From Leptospira neocaledonica (GTDB lineage Bacteria > Spirochaetota > Leptospiria > Leptospirales > Leptospiraceae), in NCBI RefSeq assembly GCF_002812205.1, contig NZ_NPEA01000007.1, positions 124,001 to 188,000 of the forward strand: a stretch of DNA of 64,000 nt, written 5' to 3'. Positions within the stretch are counted from its first letter, which is position 1; each line of letters starts with the position of its first letter. Position numbers and translations under genes: made by a program. Shown here in pieces: positions 1 to 9,151 of this stretch. The notes below the pieces were generated by a model. It searched no databases, had not been told where the DNA came from, and was given only the letters and a program-made list of their open reading frames with translations.

Positions 1-1840
1 CCTCGAAGCTGATATTCAAATTTCCATGTTCGATTGCGTTGATGATCATTTCTCTGAGGCAGTTTCTCATTGCAGTGATCGTGCCCGGATCTACGAATCT
101 GTATAAGTTTGCAGTCATTCTTTGGCTTAGAAGTTCTGCATTTTGTAGATAATTATTTGCAGAATAGACAGTCTTCTCATCATCCACATATCTAGACATC
201 AAGTCCTGGTCCGGCTCGTAGGCTCTTCCTAAAATTTCCCTTTGGCCCTCATATTCCAAAATTTGGAACTGCACCTGCAATTCCTTAGGTTCTCTCAAAT
301 ATTTTTGGAGAAATTCTCCTAGGAATCGAACCGGCTTTCCTTCGGAAGCGAGTTCTTCCAGTTTTTCTAATACGTATAATTTCTTATAAGCGTCCTGCAA
401 TTCTCCAGCCTTATAAATCAGCTCCATGAAGTTTTTACCGATCACTTCTTGGGGTTTAAATCCTATATGTTTGGAAACGGATCTGTTTGCGGCGAGGATA
501 TTCCAATTTTGGTCCAAAGAGAATAAAAAGTCCTCTTCTACTTCGAACAAACTTCTGTATTTTGCTTCCGATTCTTCTGCATAATTTCGGATCTTTCCTA
601 ATTCTTCTACTCTTTGTTTCAATTGATCCGACAAACGTTTGATCCGATCTGCCAACCCCAAGGATAGAAGGCTAACTTCCATCACGGAACCCACTTGTAT
701 TCCCCATAGGGTGAAAAAGTTATTCGGCAGTATCCCGAAAGATTTTAAACCGAATAAAAAGCTAAAGAACAAAAAAGAAGACCAAGCAAACAGAAAGTAT
801 TTTGCCTCTCTTCTCCCTGCTATCAAACATTGTATACCGTTAGAGATTAAAAATCCTAATGTAAAGAACATAAGGACTAAACTACTCATGATTGCAGTTC
901 TATATTCCCAAATGAATAATGTGGAAACCATCCCTCCAAAACTCAATAAGAAGAGAAGATAGTACAATTTAGAAGTTTTAGGAGTGTATTCAGGAGCATT
1001 CAAAAAGGACCTGCTGAATGCTCCTGCAGTCAAGATCACTGAAAAAATAGAGAACGGCAGACTATAATTTGCCCATAAAACGGAACTTCTCCATAAATAT
1101 TGGAAAGAAAGCCCATTCAAAGTAAACTGGAAGAGTATATAAGTTAATATATAAATAACATAATATAGGTAACTTTTGTCTTTGGTAGAAAATAAAAGAA
1201 AAAGATTATACACCACCATAATAAGCATGGAGCCGTAATACAATCCAAGCGCGAGTTGTTCGGTGGAAGAATGTTCTATAAATTCGTTTTTGGAGAATGT
1301 CAAAAAAGGTAATAAAATAGAACTGGAGCTTGCAATCCTAAAGTAAACTTCTCTTTTAGAACCCGGCTCATCCGAAAAAGGGTATGCAAAGTTTCTATGT
1401 TCGATCGGGCGAGTGCCGAATTCTCTTAAATCTCCAGAGTGATTGATTGCAGAATCGGAAACCCTTCCGACATAAAGATCTACATAGTCCAAAAGAGCAT
1501 AATCTATCTCTAAGATCCAATCTATAACTTTACTAGTTTGATTCTCCGTTTTAAGACGCACCCAAATCGCAGATTTAGAATATCCTAAACTGTTTTGGAA
1601 AATCTTTTCCGACCCACCTTGGTCGAATATTTTTAATACTTCTTTAAAGGACTTTTTGCCGGTCTCATCTTGGTAGACGGAAAGATAAGGAAGAAGGGAA
1701 ACGCCATCCATCTTCTCTTCCAAGAAGAAGCGGTCTTTTTTTTCGTAGACCGGACCTTCTCCCCAAACAGGAAAAGAGAAGAAGATCATCAAAAGAAAAC
1801 TAGATAGGATTAAAGATCGATTCCTGATTTCCTTTCGCAT
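1..1840 (-). CDS. 7TMR-DISM/PAS sensor protein with RsbW-like ATPase domain (partial, cut by left edge)
   Basis: The reading frame starts at ATG 1840-1838 (MRKEIRNRSLIL, a signal peptide) and stays open to base 1, so the C-terminus lies outside the window. The order is a signal peptide, a periplasmic 7TMR-DISM-type domain, about seven membrane helices, a coiled-coil linker (LADRIKRLSDQLKQRVEEL), a PAS domain (NWNILAANRSVSKHIGF) and the start of a GHKL ATPase with an N-box of the form REMIINAIEHGN. I see no phospho-acceptor His motif between PAS and ATPase. The N-box resembles RsbW/SpoIIAB-type serine kinases or HATPase_c_2 proteins more than classical histidine kinases. It probably senses an envelope ligand and signals by partner switching or as an atypical kinase. 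The domain reading is good; the output mechanism is inference. Confidence 0.85.
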   Translation of the reverse strand, partial: MRKEIRNRSLILSSFLLMIFFSFPVWGEGPVYEKKDRFFLEEKMDGVSLLPYLSVYQDETGKKSFKEVLKIFDQGGSEKIFQNSLGYSKSAIWVRLKTENQTSKVIDWILEIDYALLDYVDLYVGRVSDSAINHSGDLREFGTRPIEHRNFAYPFSDEPGSKREVYFRIASSSSILLPFLTFSKNEFIEHSSTEQLALGLYYGSMLIMVVYNLFLLFSTKDKSYLYYVIYILTYILFQFTLNGLSFQYLWRSSVLWANYSLPFSIFSVILTAGAFSRSFLNAPEYTPKTSKLYYLLFLLSFGGMVSTLFIWEYRTAIMSSLVLMFFTLGFLISNGIQCLIAGRREAKYFLFAWSSFLFFSFLFGLKSFGILPNNFFTLWGIQVGSVMEVSLLSLGLADRIKRLSDQLKQRVEELGKIRNYAEESEAKYRSLFEVEEDFLFSLDQNWNILAANRSVSKHIGFKPQEVIGKNFMELIYKAGELQDAYKKLYVLEKLEELASEGKPVRFLGEFLQKYLREPKELQVQFQILEYEGQREILGRAYEPDQDLMSRYVDDEKTVYSANNYLQNAELLSQRMTANLYRFVDPGTITAMRNCLREMIINAIEHGNLNISFE

Positions 1841-1863
1841 GGGCTACAAATCGTATGCAAATT

Positions 1864-3060
1864 TTAGAAAAAAGCGCCCACAAATTTTAGCATTTTATCA
1901 AAAATCTGTTTAGACACTATGAAGGTTCCTATACTACTTCCGATCTGAGGAAGCATAAATACTAAGAAGATACGAGTTACCTTATTCTTCCAATACCCGC
2001 TGAAAGTTTCGGTATCTTCTCCCAATCTTTCGAAATCTTCTACCAATGGTTTTCTAAACCAGGATTCGGATAATGCCGCTACCCAGCCCGGTTTGATGAT
2101 AGGATTAAAATTCCCAATTGGAGCTGCGATAAATGCAAGAAGAATAGAGACTGGATGTGCAAGCGCGATGATCGCTCCGATTGCAGCAAGTGTTCCCTTG
2201 ACTAGGATCCATCTTATTAAAAATTCCTGGCCTTCTTCTTTTCCTCCGAACCAATAAAGTGCTGTGAATGCGGAAATGATAATCGCAGGGAATAATAAAG
2301 GACGAACTCTATCCCAGAAACCCTTGGTCGGTTGGATATCCAAATGGTCGATATCCTTATCTTCTACGATATGTTTTACAATTCCTTCTAAATGTCCTGC
2401 ACCAACTACTGCAAAAATTTTCTTACCTACTGCCGCTTGTTGTCTGATCCTTTGCGCTAGATATGCGTCTCTTTCGTCTATGATCACATTTTTAACGGAC
2501 TGGTATCTGGAGGGAAGTTGAGAGAATAAATCCTTGAGCACATCGTCTGACTTCATCTCTTCTATTTTTTCTGGAGAGATCTCTTCTTTAACGATAAGAG
2601 AGCTTACTAAGGTGGAGAATAATAACATTCTACTCCAAAATCCTACATTCCACCATGCTCTTTTGAGAGTGATGGAAATCTCCCTGTCTACTGGTACTAT
2701 CTTAGCATGGATCTTATTTCCTTCTTCAATTGCCTTTCTCATTTCGTCACCGGGACGAATGTTTCCGTAGCCTAATTTTTTTTGGAAAGAAGAAAGGATC
2801 AGGCTGGAAAGAAGAAGCCACATCTTTCTTTCCTTGAAAACTTTGAAAATATCCAATTTTTTCCAGTGGTCCGGATCCTGAACGGATCTCATTCTGGAGG
2901 CGCAAAGTTCTACACAAACCGTGTCCGGTTTTTCTTCTTGGATGATTCTTTCAACTTCATCTATACTTTTTTGGCTAATATGAGCCGTTCCCAAAATAGT
3001 GATCTGGGAACCGTTTAATTCCAAGGTACGGATCGGTTCTGAGGAGGCGATTGTTTGCAA
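1864..3060 (-). CDS. TraB/GumN-family membrane protein
   Basis: This 398-residue protein carries the TraB (pheromone shutdown) hallmarks: GTAHIS at residues 24-29, a VCVELC segment near residue 50 and VVGAGHLEGI near residue 220, followed by about three hydrophobic segments in the C-terminal 150 residues. The family is related to the Tiki/EreA/GumN hydrolase fold, in which the conserved His and Glu residues are thought to form a metal site, but its bacterial substrate is unknown. The N-terminal half should be a soluble catalytic-like domain tethered to the membrane by the C-terminal helices. It ends 23 bp before the upstream end of the sensor gene on the same strand and is divergent from cheD. 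The start at 3060 fits the first-strand beginning MQTIASSEP. Family assignment is firm, function open. Confidence 0.85.
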   Translation of the reverse strand: MQTIASSEPIRTLELNGSQITILGTAHISQKSIDEVERIIQEEKPDTVCVELCASRMRSVQDPDHWKKLDIFKVFKERKMWLLLSSLILSSFQKKLGYGNIRPGDEMRKAIEEGNKIHAKIVPVDREISITLKRAWWNVGFWSRMLLFSTLVSSLIVKEEISPEKIEEMKSDDVLKDLFSQLPSRYQSVKNVIIDERDAYLAQRIRQQAAVGKKIFAVVGAGHLEGIVKHIVEDKDIDHLDIQPTKGFWDRVRPLLFPAIIISAFTALYWFGGKEEGQEFLIRWILVKGTLAAIGAIIALAHPVSILLAFIAAPIGNFNPIIKPGWVAALSESWFRKPLVEDFERLGEDTETFSGYWKNKVTRIFLVFMLPQIGSSIGTFIVSKQIFDKMLKFVGAFF

Positions 3061-3227
3061 GAGGGTCGATTTCCTTTCTGTACATACAGTTTCCTTTACG
3101 CTGGATGATATGAAACTCTATTTTTCCAAAAAGAATGGGGATTCCCACGAGATTTTTAGAAAGTTAAATCGTCACATAATTCGATCCAGGCCCGGTCAAA
3201 TTTCTAGGAAAAATGATTTGAAGGAAC

Positions 3228-3240
3228 TAGGATGATCCTA
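3228..3240. promoter_or_regulatory. Short palindrome upstream of cheD
   Basis: TAGGAT-G-ATCCTA forms two 6-bp half-sites around one central base, 31 bp before the cheD start in the divergent traB/cheD spacer (3061-3271). It could be a small operator or a hairpin in the leader. No known regulator motif is recognised, so only the symmetry is certain. Confidence 0.3.
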
Positions 3241-3271
3241 AAATACTACCCGGTTATTACTGACAGAAAGT

Positions 3272-3778
3272 ATGCTCAATAAGGACGTAAAAACTATAAA
3301 CGTCGGGATCGCAGATATCCAAGGCGGCCAGTCCCCTTCGGTGATCCGTACCACATTAGGTTCCTGTATCGGAGTCGTTTTTTATTCTCCTGAAAAAAAA
3401 GTAGGAGCTATGGCCCATATCATGCTGGCCAAAGATCCTTCCGGAAAGGATTCCGCTAAAAACCCGCACAAGTACGCGGATACCGCTCTTCCGGAATTAG
3501 TAAAAAGAATGACTGAGCTAGGCTGCGGCAAGGGAGAATATTACGCTCGCCTATTCGGTGGAGCTTCCATGTTCAAGGGAATGAACTCAAGTTTTCTGCA
3601 GAACATTGGTGACCTGAACGTAAACGTCGCAAAAGAATTTTTAGATAAAGAAAAAATAACGTTACTCGTAGAAGATGTCGGAGGCCATGAAGGCAGAACG
3701 ATTAGTCTCTATTTGGATGATGGCAGGATCCTTTTAAAGAAGGGCGGATTCGAAAAGTACCTTTATAAGGTCAGGTAG
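3272..3778 (+). CDS. cheD: Chemoreceptor glutamine deamidase CheD
   Basis: CheD deamidates specific glutamines of methyl-accepting chemotaxis proteins and, in some bacteria, partners with the phosphatase CheC. The 168-residue product has the family core [10 protein letters not shown] with catalytic Cys32 and the downstream catalytic His49 in [10 protein letters not shown]; the 17-residue spacing equals that of Thermotoga CheD. The [10 protein letters not shown] and EDVGGHEGR segments are also typical. The length matches the family. It leads a plus-strand group, with the HDOD gene starting 4 bp after its stop and aroK overlapping that. No receptor, cheA or cheC lies nearby, so it must act on receptors encoded elsewhere. 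Confidence 0.95.
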   Translation: MLNKDVKTINVGIADIQGGQSPSVIRTTLGSCIGVVFYSPEKKVGAMAHIMLAKDPSGKDSAKNPHKYADTALPELVKRMTELGCGKGEYYARLFGGASMFKGMNSSFLQNIGDLNVNVAKEFLDKEKITLLVEDVGGHEGRTISLYLDDGRILLKKGGFEKYLYKVR

Positions 3779-3782
3779 CGTA

Positions 3783-4634
3783 ATGAAAGAAAAGATAGAT
3801 CAACTTTTTGAAAACGAGGCCCAGCTCCCTAAAATCTCTTCCGTAGTAAGTAAAGTAATGGAGATGGTGGGAAAACCGGATGTTGTAATCGCAGACCTAG
3901 CTAAGGAAATTTCCAAAGATCCCGGACTTACTGCTGCAGTGATCAAACTTTCCAACTCTGCCTACTTTCGTCCCGCTAAACCTGTAAAAACCGTACAAGA
4001 GTCTTTGATGACTCTCGGGATTAAAACAGTAAAAGAAATTATTCTTCTAAACGAAACCAAAGGTATTCTGAAAAAGGAATTGAAAGGTTATCAGGTAGAT
4101 GGAGAAGCAAACTGGATGCATTCCTTAATCGTAGCGGAGCTCGCTAAAAGGATCGCAGTTCAGAAAAAACTAAAAGTGGATAAGGACGTAGTATTTACTG
4201 CAGGACTTCTTCATAATATAGGCAAAGTAATACTCGCTGATTTTTTCCCTACAGTGCTCATGCAATTCAGGACCGAATTACAAACCTACCAAGGACCGTA
4301 TACTGACCTGGAAGCTAAGTTTTTCGGATACACTCACCAAGAGACAGGCGCAAAACTTTTGGAAAAATGGAATTTTCCTCAGGAATTGATCGAGGTAGCC
4401 AGATATTATACCGAACCTGAAAAGGCCACGCAGTTCCCTGAATTAGTTTCCATAATACATATCGCGAATTGTATCGTGGTCTTAGGTGGAATGGGAATTG
4501 ACATAGGCGGTTTAAAAATTCCACTCTCCTCTAAAGCCTTGCAAAACATAGGTGTGACAGAGGGAGATCTGCAAATGTATTACACTCTTTTACCGGAGAT
4601 GGCTAAACATATCGAAGAGTTGATCTCGGTTTGA
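3783..4634 (+). CDS. HDOD-domain signalling protein
   Basis: A 283-residue protein covering one HDOD domain (residues about 15-215), a degenerate relative of HD phosphohydrolases. The N-terminal motif [29 protein letters not shown] and the middle segment [14 protein letters not shown], in the place of an HD motif, are characteristic. HDOD proteins generally lack hydrolase activity and act as signalling or scaffold modules in chemotaxis, motility and c-di-GMP circuits. The gene is 4 bp downstream of cheD and its stop overlaps the TTG start of aroK, so translation is probably coupled. Pairing with cheD suggests a motility-linked role; this is inference. Confidence 0.9.
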   Translation: MKEKIDQLFENEAQLPKISSVVSKVMEMVGKPDVVIADLAKEISKDPGLTAAVIKLSNSAYFRPAKPVKTVQESLMTLGIKTVKEIILLNETKGILKKELKGYQVDGEANWMHSLIVAELAKRIAVQKKLKVDKDVVFTAGLLHNIGKVILADFFPTVLMQFRTELQTYQGPYTDLEAKFFGYTHQETGAKLLEKWNFPQELIEVARYYTEPEKATQFPELVSIIHIANCIVVLGGMGIDIGGLKIPLSSKALQNIGVTEGDLQMYYTLLPEMAKHIEELISV

Positions 4635-5170
4635 AAAACATCGCCCTGATTGGTCCTAGAGGCGTCGGAAAATCCAAAATCTCCCGTAAACTTTCCAAAC
4701 TCACAGGCAAACCGGTAATTTCCACAGACATGATAGCTGTCTACCTGACAGGTGGAGTGTCCATTCCAGACTTCGTAAAATCACATTCCGGAAATTGGAA
4801 ACCCTTCCGCGACCTAGAATTCCAGATCCTAAAACAAGTTTCAGGTTCTAAAAATCTGATCTTGGATTGTGGAGGCGGCATATTATTCGACCAAGACGAT
4901 TCCGGTAAAGAGATCGTAAGCGAAAGAAAGACCAAGATCCTGAAAGAAACCTCATTTGTGATCTCTCTATCCAGAAAATCCGAATACTTAGTCGAGAAAA
5001 TCCAGAACGATCCTACCCGTCCCCCCTTAAGTTCTGTTCTATCTTATAAAACAATTTTGGAATCCAGACTACCTCAGTACAGGGCTCATTCGGATATCCA
5101 GATTGCCCTAGATGACCGCAGCGTAGAAGAAGCTTGCGAGGAAATCCTACGCAGATCCGGCTGGACCTAG
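4631..5170 (+). CDS. aroK: Shikimate kinase
   Basis: Shikimate kinase phosphorylates shikimate at the 3-hydroxyl in the chorismate pathway. The 179-residue product has a Walker A GPRGVGKS (residues 8-15), Asp33 in STD, the shikimate-binding FRxxE motif in KPFRDLEF, the GGG loop in [10 protein letters not shown] and a late TRPPL arginine loop. Length is normal for the family. Translation must start at TTG 4631, which overlaps the HDOD stop (TTGA), a typical coupled start. A stem-loop follows the stop (5179-5206). The DTD motif is reduced to STD, a small deviation. Confidence 0.9.
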   Translation: MKNIALIGPRGVGKSKISRKLSKLTGKPVISTDMIAVYLTGGVSIPDFVKSHSGNWKPFRDLEFQILKQVSGSKNLILDCGGGILFDQDDSGKEIVSERKTKILKETSFVISLSRKSEYLVEKIQNDPTRPPLSSVLSYKTILESRLPQYRAHSDIQIALDDRSVEEACEEILRRSGWT

Positions 5171-5178
5171 TATAAAAA

Positions 5179-5206
5179 GGGCGTTCTGCCTTTTCCTTGA
5201 ACGCCC
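5179..5206 (+). terminator. Stem-loop after aroK, likely terminator of the cheD-HDOD-aroK unit
   Basis: GGGCGTTC pairs perfectly with GAACGCCC around a 12-nt pyrimidine-rich loop, 8 bp after the aroK stop. The 3' flank (GAATTTATAAG) is only moderately T-rich, so it may be a weak intrinsic terminator or an mRNA-stabilising hairpin. Confidence 0.6.
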
Positions 5207-5318
5207 GAATTTATAAGATATTATTAAAATCATAAATATCTTTACGACTTTCTAATGGAATTAGAATCTTCGTTATAACCGGATAAGAAAAAAATCATTC
5301 TAAAAGGCGAATGCCCGA

Positions 5319-5387
5319 TGTTGGAATTCCAACAAACCGGGGAATTTACTAGTGATCGCGTGTGTTGGAACTCCTACATCGCGGATC
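5319..5387. repeat. Two related palindromes upstream of the tyrosine recombinase
   Basis: TGTTGGAATTCCAACA (5319-5334) is a perfect 16-bp palindrome. Thirty bases later TGTTGGAACTCCTACA (5363-5378) repeats it with two changes and is nested in a wider inverted repeat (5354-5387) whose ends are GATCGCG and CGCGGATC. The pair sits in the 294-bp gene-free stretch between aroK and the recombinase. They could be binding sites for the recombinase or another dimeric protein. Function is not shown. Confidence 0.55.
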
Positions 5388-5464
5388 CATTTGATAAATA
5401 GATCCTTTAGAACATCCGGATAAACAAAATATAAAAATGATACAGTTAGTACTAGAGGTCCGAG

Positions 5465-6358
5465 ATGATAGATACGGAGGTCCCGAAGAAGAATAAGTCT
5501 TCCTTCGAGAAACTAGTAAAGGTAATTCGGCAAAGAAATTATAAAAAGGCGACCGAATACACTTACCTAAGATACAATTTGGACTTTCTTTTGTTCGCGG
5601 ACAAACCCGCGGAAAAAGTAGTTACAAAGGATATCGAAAAGTACATAGAATATTTAAGGAAGAAGAAGGTTTCCTCTTCCACAATCCAGATCAATATCAG
5701 TTCTTTAAAAATGTTTTTTGAAGAAGTTCTGGATATGAATGTATTCGAAGACTTCAGACGACCTGCAAGGGAATACAAGACCCCAAAGGTTTTAAACCAA
5801 AAAGAGATTACACTTCTTTTAGAGACCGCATCCGAGTCTCCTAGATCCCATCTTCTTTGTGCGTTGGCCTATTATGCAGGTTTAAGAGTAGGTGAAATCA
5901 TTCGTCTGAAATGGGGACAATTCGATCTTTCGAAAAAGACGATCAAAGTGGACTCCCCTATTCCCACACAAAACAGAACCGTTTTGATGGATGGAGAATT
6001 ACAAAAGATTTTGAAGAAGTTCGAAAAGGAAGTCGGAACAGAAAAAAGCTCTTATTTGTTCCCAGGCAAGTACCAAGGCACTCATTTGACTTCCAGGAAT
6101 GTAGAACGTTTAGTCGGCGATCTGGCAAAGGAATCAGGAATCAAAACCCAAGTGACCCTGTTCACTCTCAGACATAGTCGTGCAATCCACCAATTGGCAG
6201 AAGGGAAAAGTTTAGAAGATATTAGAGAGTTTTTAGGTCATAAAAGCCTTGCGACTACCGAAAGTTATCTTCCGATCCGCAAGAACCTAAGGCCTCAGGT
6301 TAGACAAAAACATATCCAGGACGCTTTAAAAGAAATTAAGAAGAAATACAGATATTGA
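5465..6358 (+). CDS. Tyrosine-type site-specific recombinase (XerC/D-like)
   Basis: A 297-residue protein with an N-terminal SAM-like core-binding domain (residues about 12-100) and a C-terminal catalytic domain. Visible catalytic positions are Arg141 (AGLRVGE), Arg236 (LRH), His259 (LGHKS) and the nucleophile Tyr268 (TTESYLP). The position normally filled by the first His of HxLR (H244 in E. coli XerD) is Phe233 here (FTLRHS). Length is that of Xer proteins rather than phage integrases. It stands alone, 3 bp from the convergent GPH transporter stop. It could be a housekeeping Xer recombinase or a domesticated integrase. ATG 5465 follows a purine-rich GAGGTCCGAG. Confidence 0.88.
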   Translation: MIDTEVPKKNKSSFEKLVKVIRQRNYKKATEYTYLRYNLDFLLFADKPAEKVVTKDIEKYIEYLRKKKVSSSTIQINISSLKMFFEEVLDMNVFEDFRRPAREYKTPKVLNQKEITLLLETASESPRSHLLCALAYYAGLRVGEIIRLKWGQFDLSKKTIKVDSPIPTQNRTVLMDGELQKILKKFEKEVGTEKSSYLFPGKYQGTHLTSRNVERLVGDLAKESGIKTQVTLFTLRHSRAIHQLAEGKSLEDIREFLGHKSLATTESYLPIRKNLRPQVRQKHIQDALKEIKKKYRY

Positions 6359-6361
6359 AAC

Positions 6362-7777
6362 TTATCCGGCCGGAGTGCCGGAACTTCTTCTTTTTTGAAT
6401 ATTCTTTTTTCTTGATAGAAGCCACTGGATTTTTGTGTGCACCTCTGCAGTCAGGCCCATTTGTGTAAAGACCAGAGAGGCAAGAACAAATAAACTCCCT
6501 ACTACCGGCCCGAATAAAAGTGTAAGTCTCCAACCTAATTCGGGGTCTTGTGTTTGTGCCCCGGCTTGGTATCCTATTGTTTCCAATAAAAATCCTAAAA
6601 ATGCAAAGCCAATTGCTCTGATAATCTTGGTTGCCATCTTCCAAAAACCGAAATAAGCACCTTCTCTTTTTTCTCCTGTCAGAAGTTCATCATAGTCCAC
6701 TACATCAGCCACCAAGGAATCGAAAAGAAGAATGGATCCTGCAAATATTCCGCCGAAAAATGCGGCAATCAAAGGAGCCTCATAAGATCTTTGAGGCAAG
6801 ATCGGATACAAAATGATTGTCAGTACGCCGAGTAAAAAACTTCCCCAGAATGCAGGCTGCTTTTTACCGAATCTTTTTGCTAAGTAAATCCAAAGTGGAA
6901 TTGAGATCGTAAGAAAAAATACGAAAGGGAGAAGGATACGTACTACCACTTGAGAGTCTTCTAAAAGTAATCTTTCCTTATAATATAAAAGTCCGAGGGA
7001 AGAATTCAAAGTTCTTGCAGCAGTTGCCACTATAAATGCCAAAAGTAGAGGCAGAAAATAACGATTTTTTAATATAAAAGATGCTGATTTAAAAAAAGAT
7101 AGAATATTCTCCCCGACAGAACTCGGCTTTCCTGAAGATTTGTGATAAGGAAAATCTCTTCCTTTGGTAAAACGATAAGTAGAATACGATACAAAACATA
7201 ATAAAATCCAGATACTCGCAGAAGAATAACTCCTGGATGTAAATCCATCCTTTCCCAAGGAAACCCAAATTGCAGGAAGTAATAATCCTAACAAAAGTCC
7301 TAAATTTGCAAAAAACAATCTCCAACCGAAAATTCGATTCCTTTCTCCTGATGTAAAACCGATCTCTCCTCCCAAACTAATATGAGGAACTGCGATCATA
7401 GTCATAAATGTATTCGTGAAAAAATAAGTTAGTACCAAATACAAAAACTTGGAAGTTTGGGTTTCTAACTCAGGAGGTGTAAAAAGAAAGTACACACCTA
7501 AGCCGAGTAAAAATCCTCCAACTACAATATAAGGACGTCGTCTTCCGTTTGTAAAACTGGTCCGATCCGAGATATATCCCATAATAGGATCGCTGATCGC
7601 ATCCCATAAAATAGCGACGAGCATAGCCAAACCAAACAGAGAAGGTTTTAAACCTACAGTGGAAACATAAAAATCCAGAAGATAGATCTGGGCCATAGTT
7701 TCCACAGCAGTGATCCCCACTTCTGCGGAGGCATAACCTGCCATGGTTCGATTCGAAAGAGTTTGTTCTTTCATCAA
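6362..7777 (-). CDS. GPH-family (MelB-like) sugar:cation symporter, MFS_2
   Basis: A 471-residue polytopic protein with about 12 membrane helices. The N-terminal part (SNRTMAGYASAEVG, then AILWDAISDPIMGYISDRT and NGRRRPYIVVGG) has the conserved Asp and the DPxxGxxSDRT/GRRRPY loop of glycoside-pentoside-hexuronide:cation symporters. Substrates in this family are sugars or conjugates coupled to sodium or protons, but bacterial relatives also move lipids, so the cargo is open. It is the last gene of a minus-strand run beginning at 11696 and converges on the recombinase with a 3-bp gap. The start ATG 7777 gives MMKEQTLSN. Confidence 0.85.
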   Translation of the reverse strand: MMKEQTLSNRTMAGYASAEVGITAVETMAQIYLLDFYVSTVGLKPSLFGLAMLVAILWDAISDPIMGYISDRTSFTNGRRRPYIVVGGFLLGLGVYFLFTPPELETQTSKFLYLVLTYFFTNTFMTMIAVPHISLGGEIGFTSGERNRIFGWRLFFANLGLLLGLLLPAIWVSLGKDGFTSRSYSSASIWILLCFVSYSTYRFTKGRDFPYHKSSGKPSSVGENILSFFKSASFILKNRYFLPLLLAFIVATAARTLNSSLGLLYYKERLLLEDSQVVVRILLPFVFFLTISIPLWIYLAKRFGKKQPAFWGSFLLGVLTIILYPILPQRSYEAPLIAAFFGGIFAGSILLFDSLVADVVDYDELLTGEKREGAYFGFWKMATKIIRAIGFAFLGFLLETIGYQAGAQTQDPELGWRLTLLFGPVVGSLFVLASLVFTQMGLTAEVHTKIQWLLSRKKNIQKRRSSGTPAG

Positions 7778-7815
7778 TTGAGAAGTTCTTCTACGCGTTA
7801 CGGATTTGTTCTATC

Positions 7816-9105
7816 TCAATTGATAAAAGTTTTCCATATACCGATTAATTTGCCCGAACGAACCAGATGGATCTCACCCATCTCTGCCATTACCTTTTCA
7901 CTTTGGGTAGGACGGAAAAATACATGATCATCCGGCTCTAAAGAAGTCGCCTTGGATCCATTTAAAATACTTTGATTCGTGCTTGTGCCGAATAAAGAAT
8001 TGTCTTCGAGCCCTTTAGGAGATTCTTTTTTGGCGGAGAAGGCTCCACCGTAAATGAAATAAGTCACTTCTTGGTTCGGATTCCAGATCGGAAATAGAAA
8101 GGATAAAGATTCTAAGAAAGGGATTTTAGTTCCTTCTAACTTTTTTAAAACAGGAGTAGCAATATAAACGGCAGGACTATGTTCTTCTAAACTTTCCACA
8201 TCGAAATCCGTAGGTTTTACCAAAGCAGATCCTAAGGACACATCGTTGACCACTCCCGGATTCTTTTGGTAGAAGTTATACGTTTTACTTCCTCCCCCGT
8301 TGAATACCAATTCCTTTTGAAATAAGTTGGGAAACTTCTCTTTCCCTAACTTTACGAAATCCGAATATTTGTCCAAGGAATTTTGGAGAGATTTTTCCAT
8401 AGCGGAGATCTTATTTCCGAAAATAACCGGAACGGAAGCCACATGAGGTTCGTATCCCATATATCCGGAGAGTTCTAGATTTTTAGGATTCGAATGTAGG
8501 AGTTCCAACGCAGTCAAAGATTCTTCCGGTTTAGCAAACCCCCCTCTATGTAGTCCTATATCTATCTCTAAGCTTAGTTTTAATTTTAGTTCCTTCTTCT
8601 TTGCAAAATCTAAGTATTGTTCCACACGATTCGATGTATCCACCAACCATTGTACATTTTGAAAGTTTTCTTTTTTGGTTTTGGAGTATATGTTTTCCAA
8701 GGCAGCGATCGGCATCGGTTTTCCCAAAAGAATATCAAATTTTTGGAATTCTGGATCGTTCAATAACATGACGATATCTCCAGAATGAAATACCATTAGT
8801 CTTTTGGAATTTGTGGCATTTACGATGTACTTAAGCAAATCTATAGAAGGAAGAGACTTTACAACCACTCTGTAAGATAGAGGGGGCTTAATTTTTTCTT
8901 TCAGAAGTTTTAAATTTGAATCCAAACGATCCAAGTCGAGTAATACGATCGGTTTTCCGGGACCATTTTGTTTGAGTTCCGCATTTAGATCCTTAAAATA
9001 AGAAGTGTAAGATGCTCCGTTATCTTTCGGTTTCATAAAAACGATCAGTAAAAGTGCAACTACAAAAACCCAAAGTAATCCGTGGTTAGACCCTTTTCTA
9101 TACAT
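7816..9105 (-). CDS. Membrane-anchored PLP enzyme of the alanine racemase/D-threonine aldolase fold
   Basis: A 429-residue protein with an N-terminal membrane anchor (residues about 8-25) followed by a fold-type III PLP barrel. PIVLLDLDRLDSNL and VVVKS, with Lys83 as the predicted Schiff-base lysine, match the barrel start. LEIDIGLHRGGF and NGGGSKTY fit the cofactor phosphate-binding region. The C-terminal DDHVFFRPTQSE is the site of the metal-binding His in DSD1/D-threonine aldolase relatives. It probably acts on a D-amino acid or beta-hydroxy amino acid outside or at the inner membrane, unusual because most relatives are cytosolic. It is 37 bp upstream of the transporter and 46 bp downstream of the TRIC gene. 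The exact reaction is unknown. Confidence 0.75.
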   Translation of the reverse strand: MYRKGSNHGLLWVFVVALLLIVFMKPKDNGASYTSYFKDLNAELKQNGPGKPIVLLDLDRLDSNLKLLKEKIKPPLSYRVVVKSLPSIDLLKYIVNATNSKRLMVFHSGDIVMLLNDPEFQKFDILLGKPMPIAALENIYSKTKKENFQNVQWLVDTSNRVEQYLDFAKKKELKLKLSLEIDIGLHRGGFAKPEESLTALELLHSNPKNLELSGYMGYEPHVASVPVIFGNKISAMEKSLQNSLDKYSDFVKLGKEKFPNLFQKELVFNGGGSKTYNFYQKNPGVVNDVSLGSALVKPTDFDVESLEEHSPAVYIATPVLKKLEGTKIPFLESLSFLFPIWNPNQEVTYFIYGGAFSAKKESPKGLEDNSLFGTSTNQSILNGSKATSLEPDDHVFFRPTQSEKVMAEMGEIHLVRSGKLIGIWKTFIN

Positions 9106-9151
9106 CCTTGATTCTCCTTCGAAAAACCAGATCGGATTTTAAGAGGCTCTG

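Noticed and set aside
639..962. Plus-strand 107-residue frame
   Set aside because: It lies antisense to the truncated DISM sensor, whose minus-strand frame has clear domain content.
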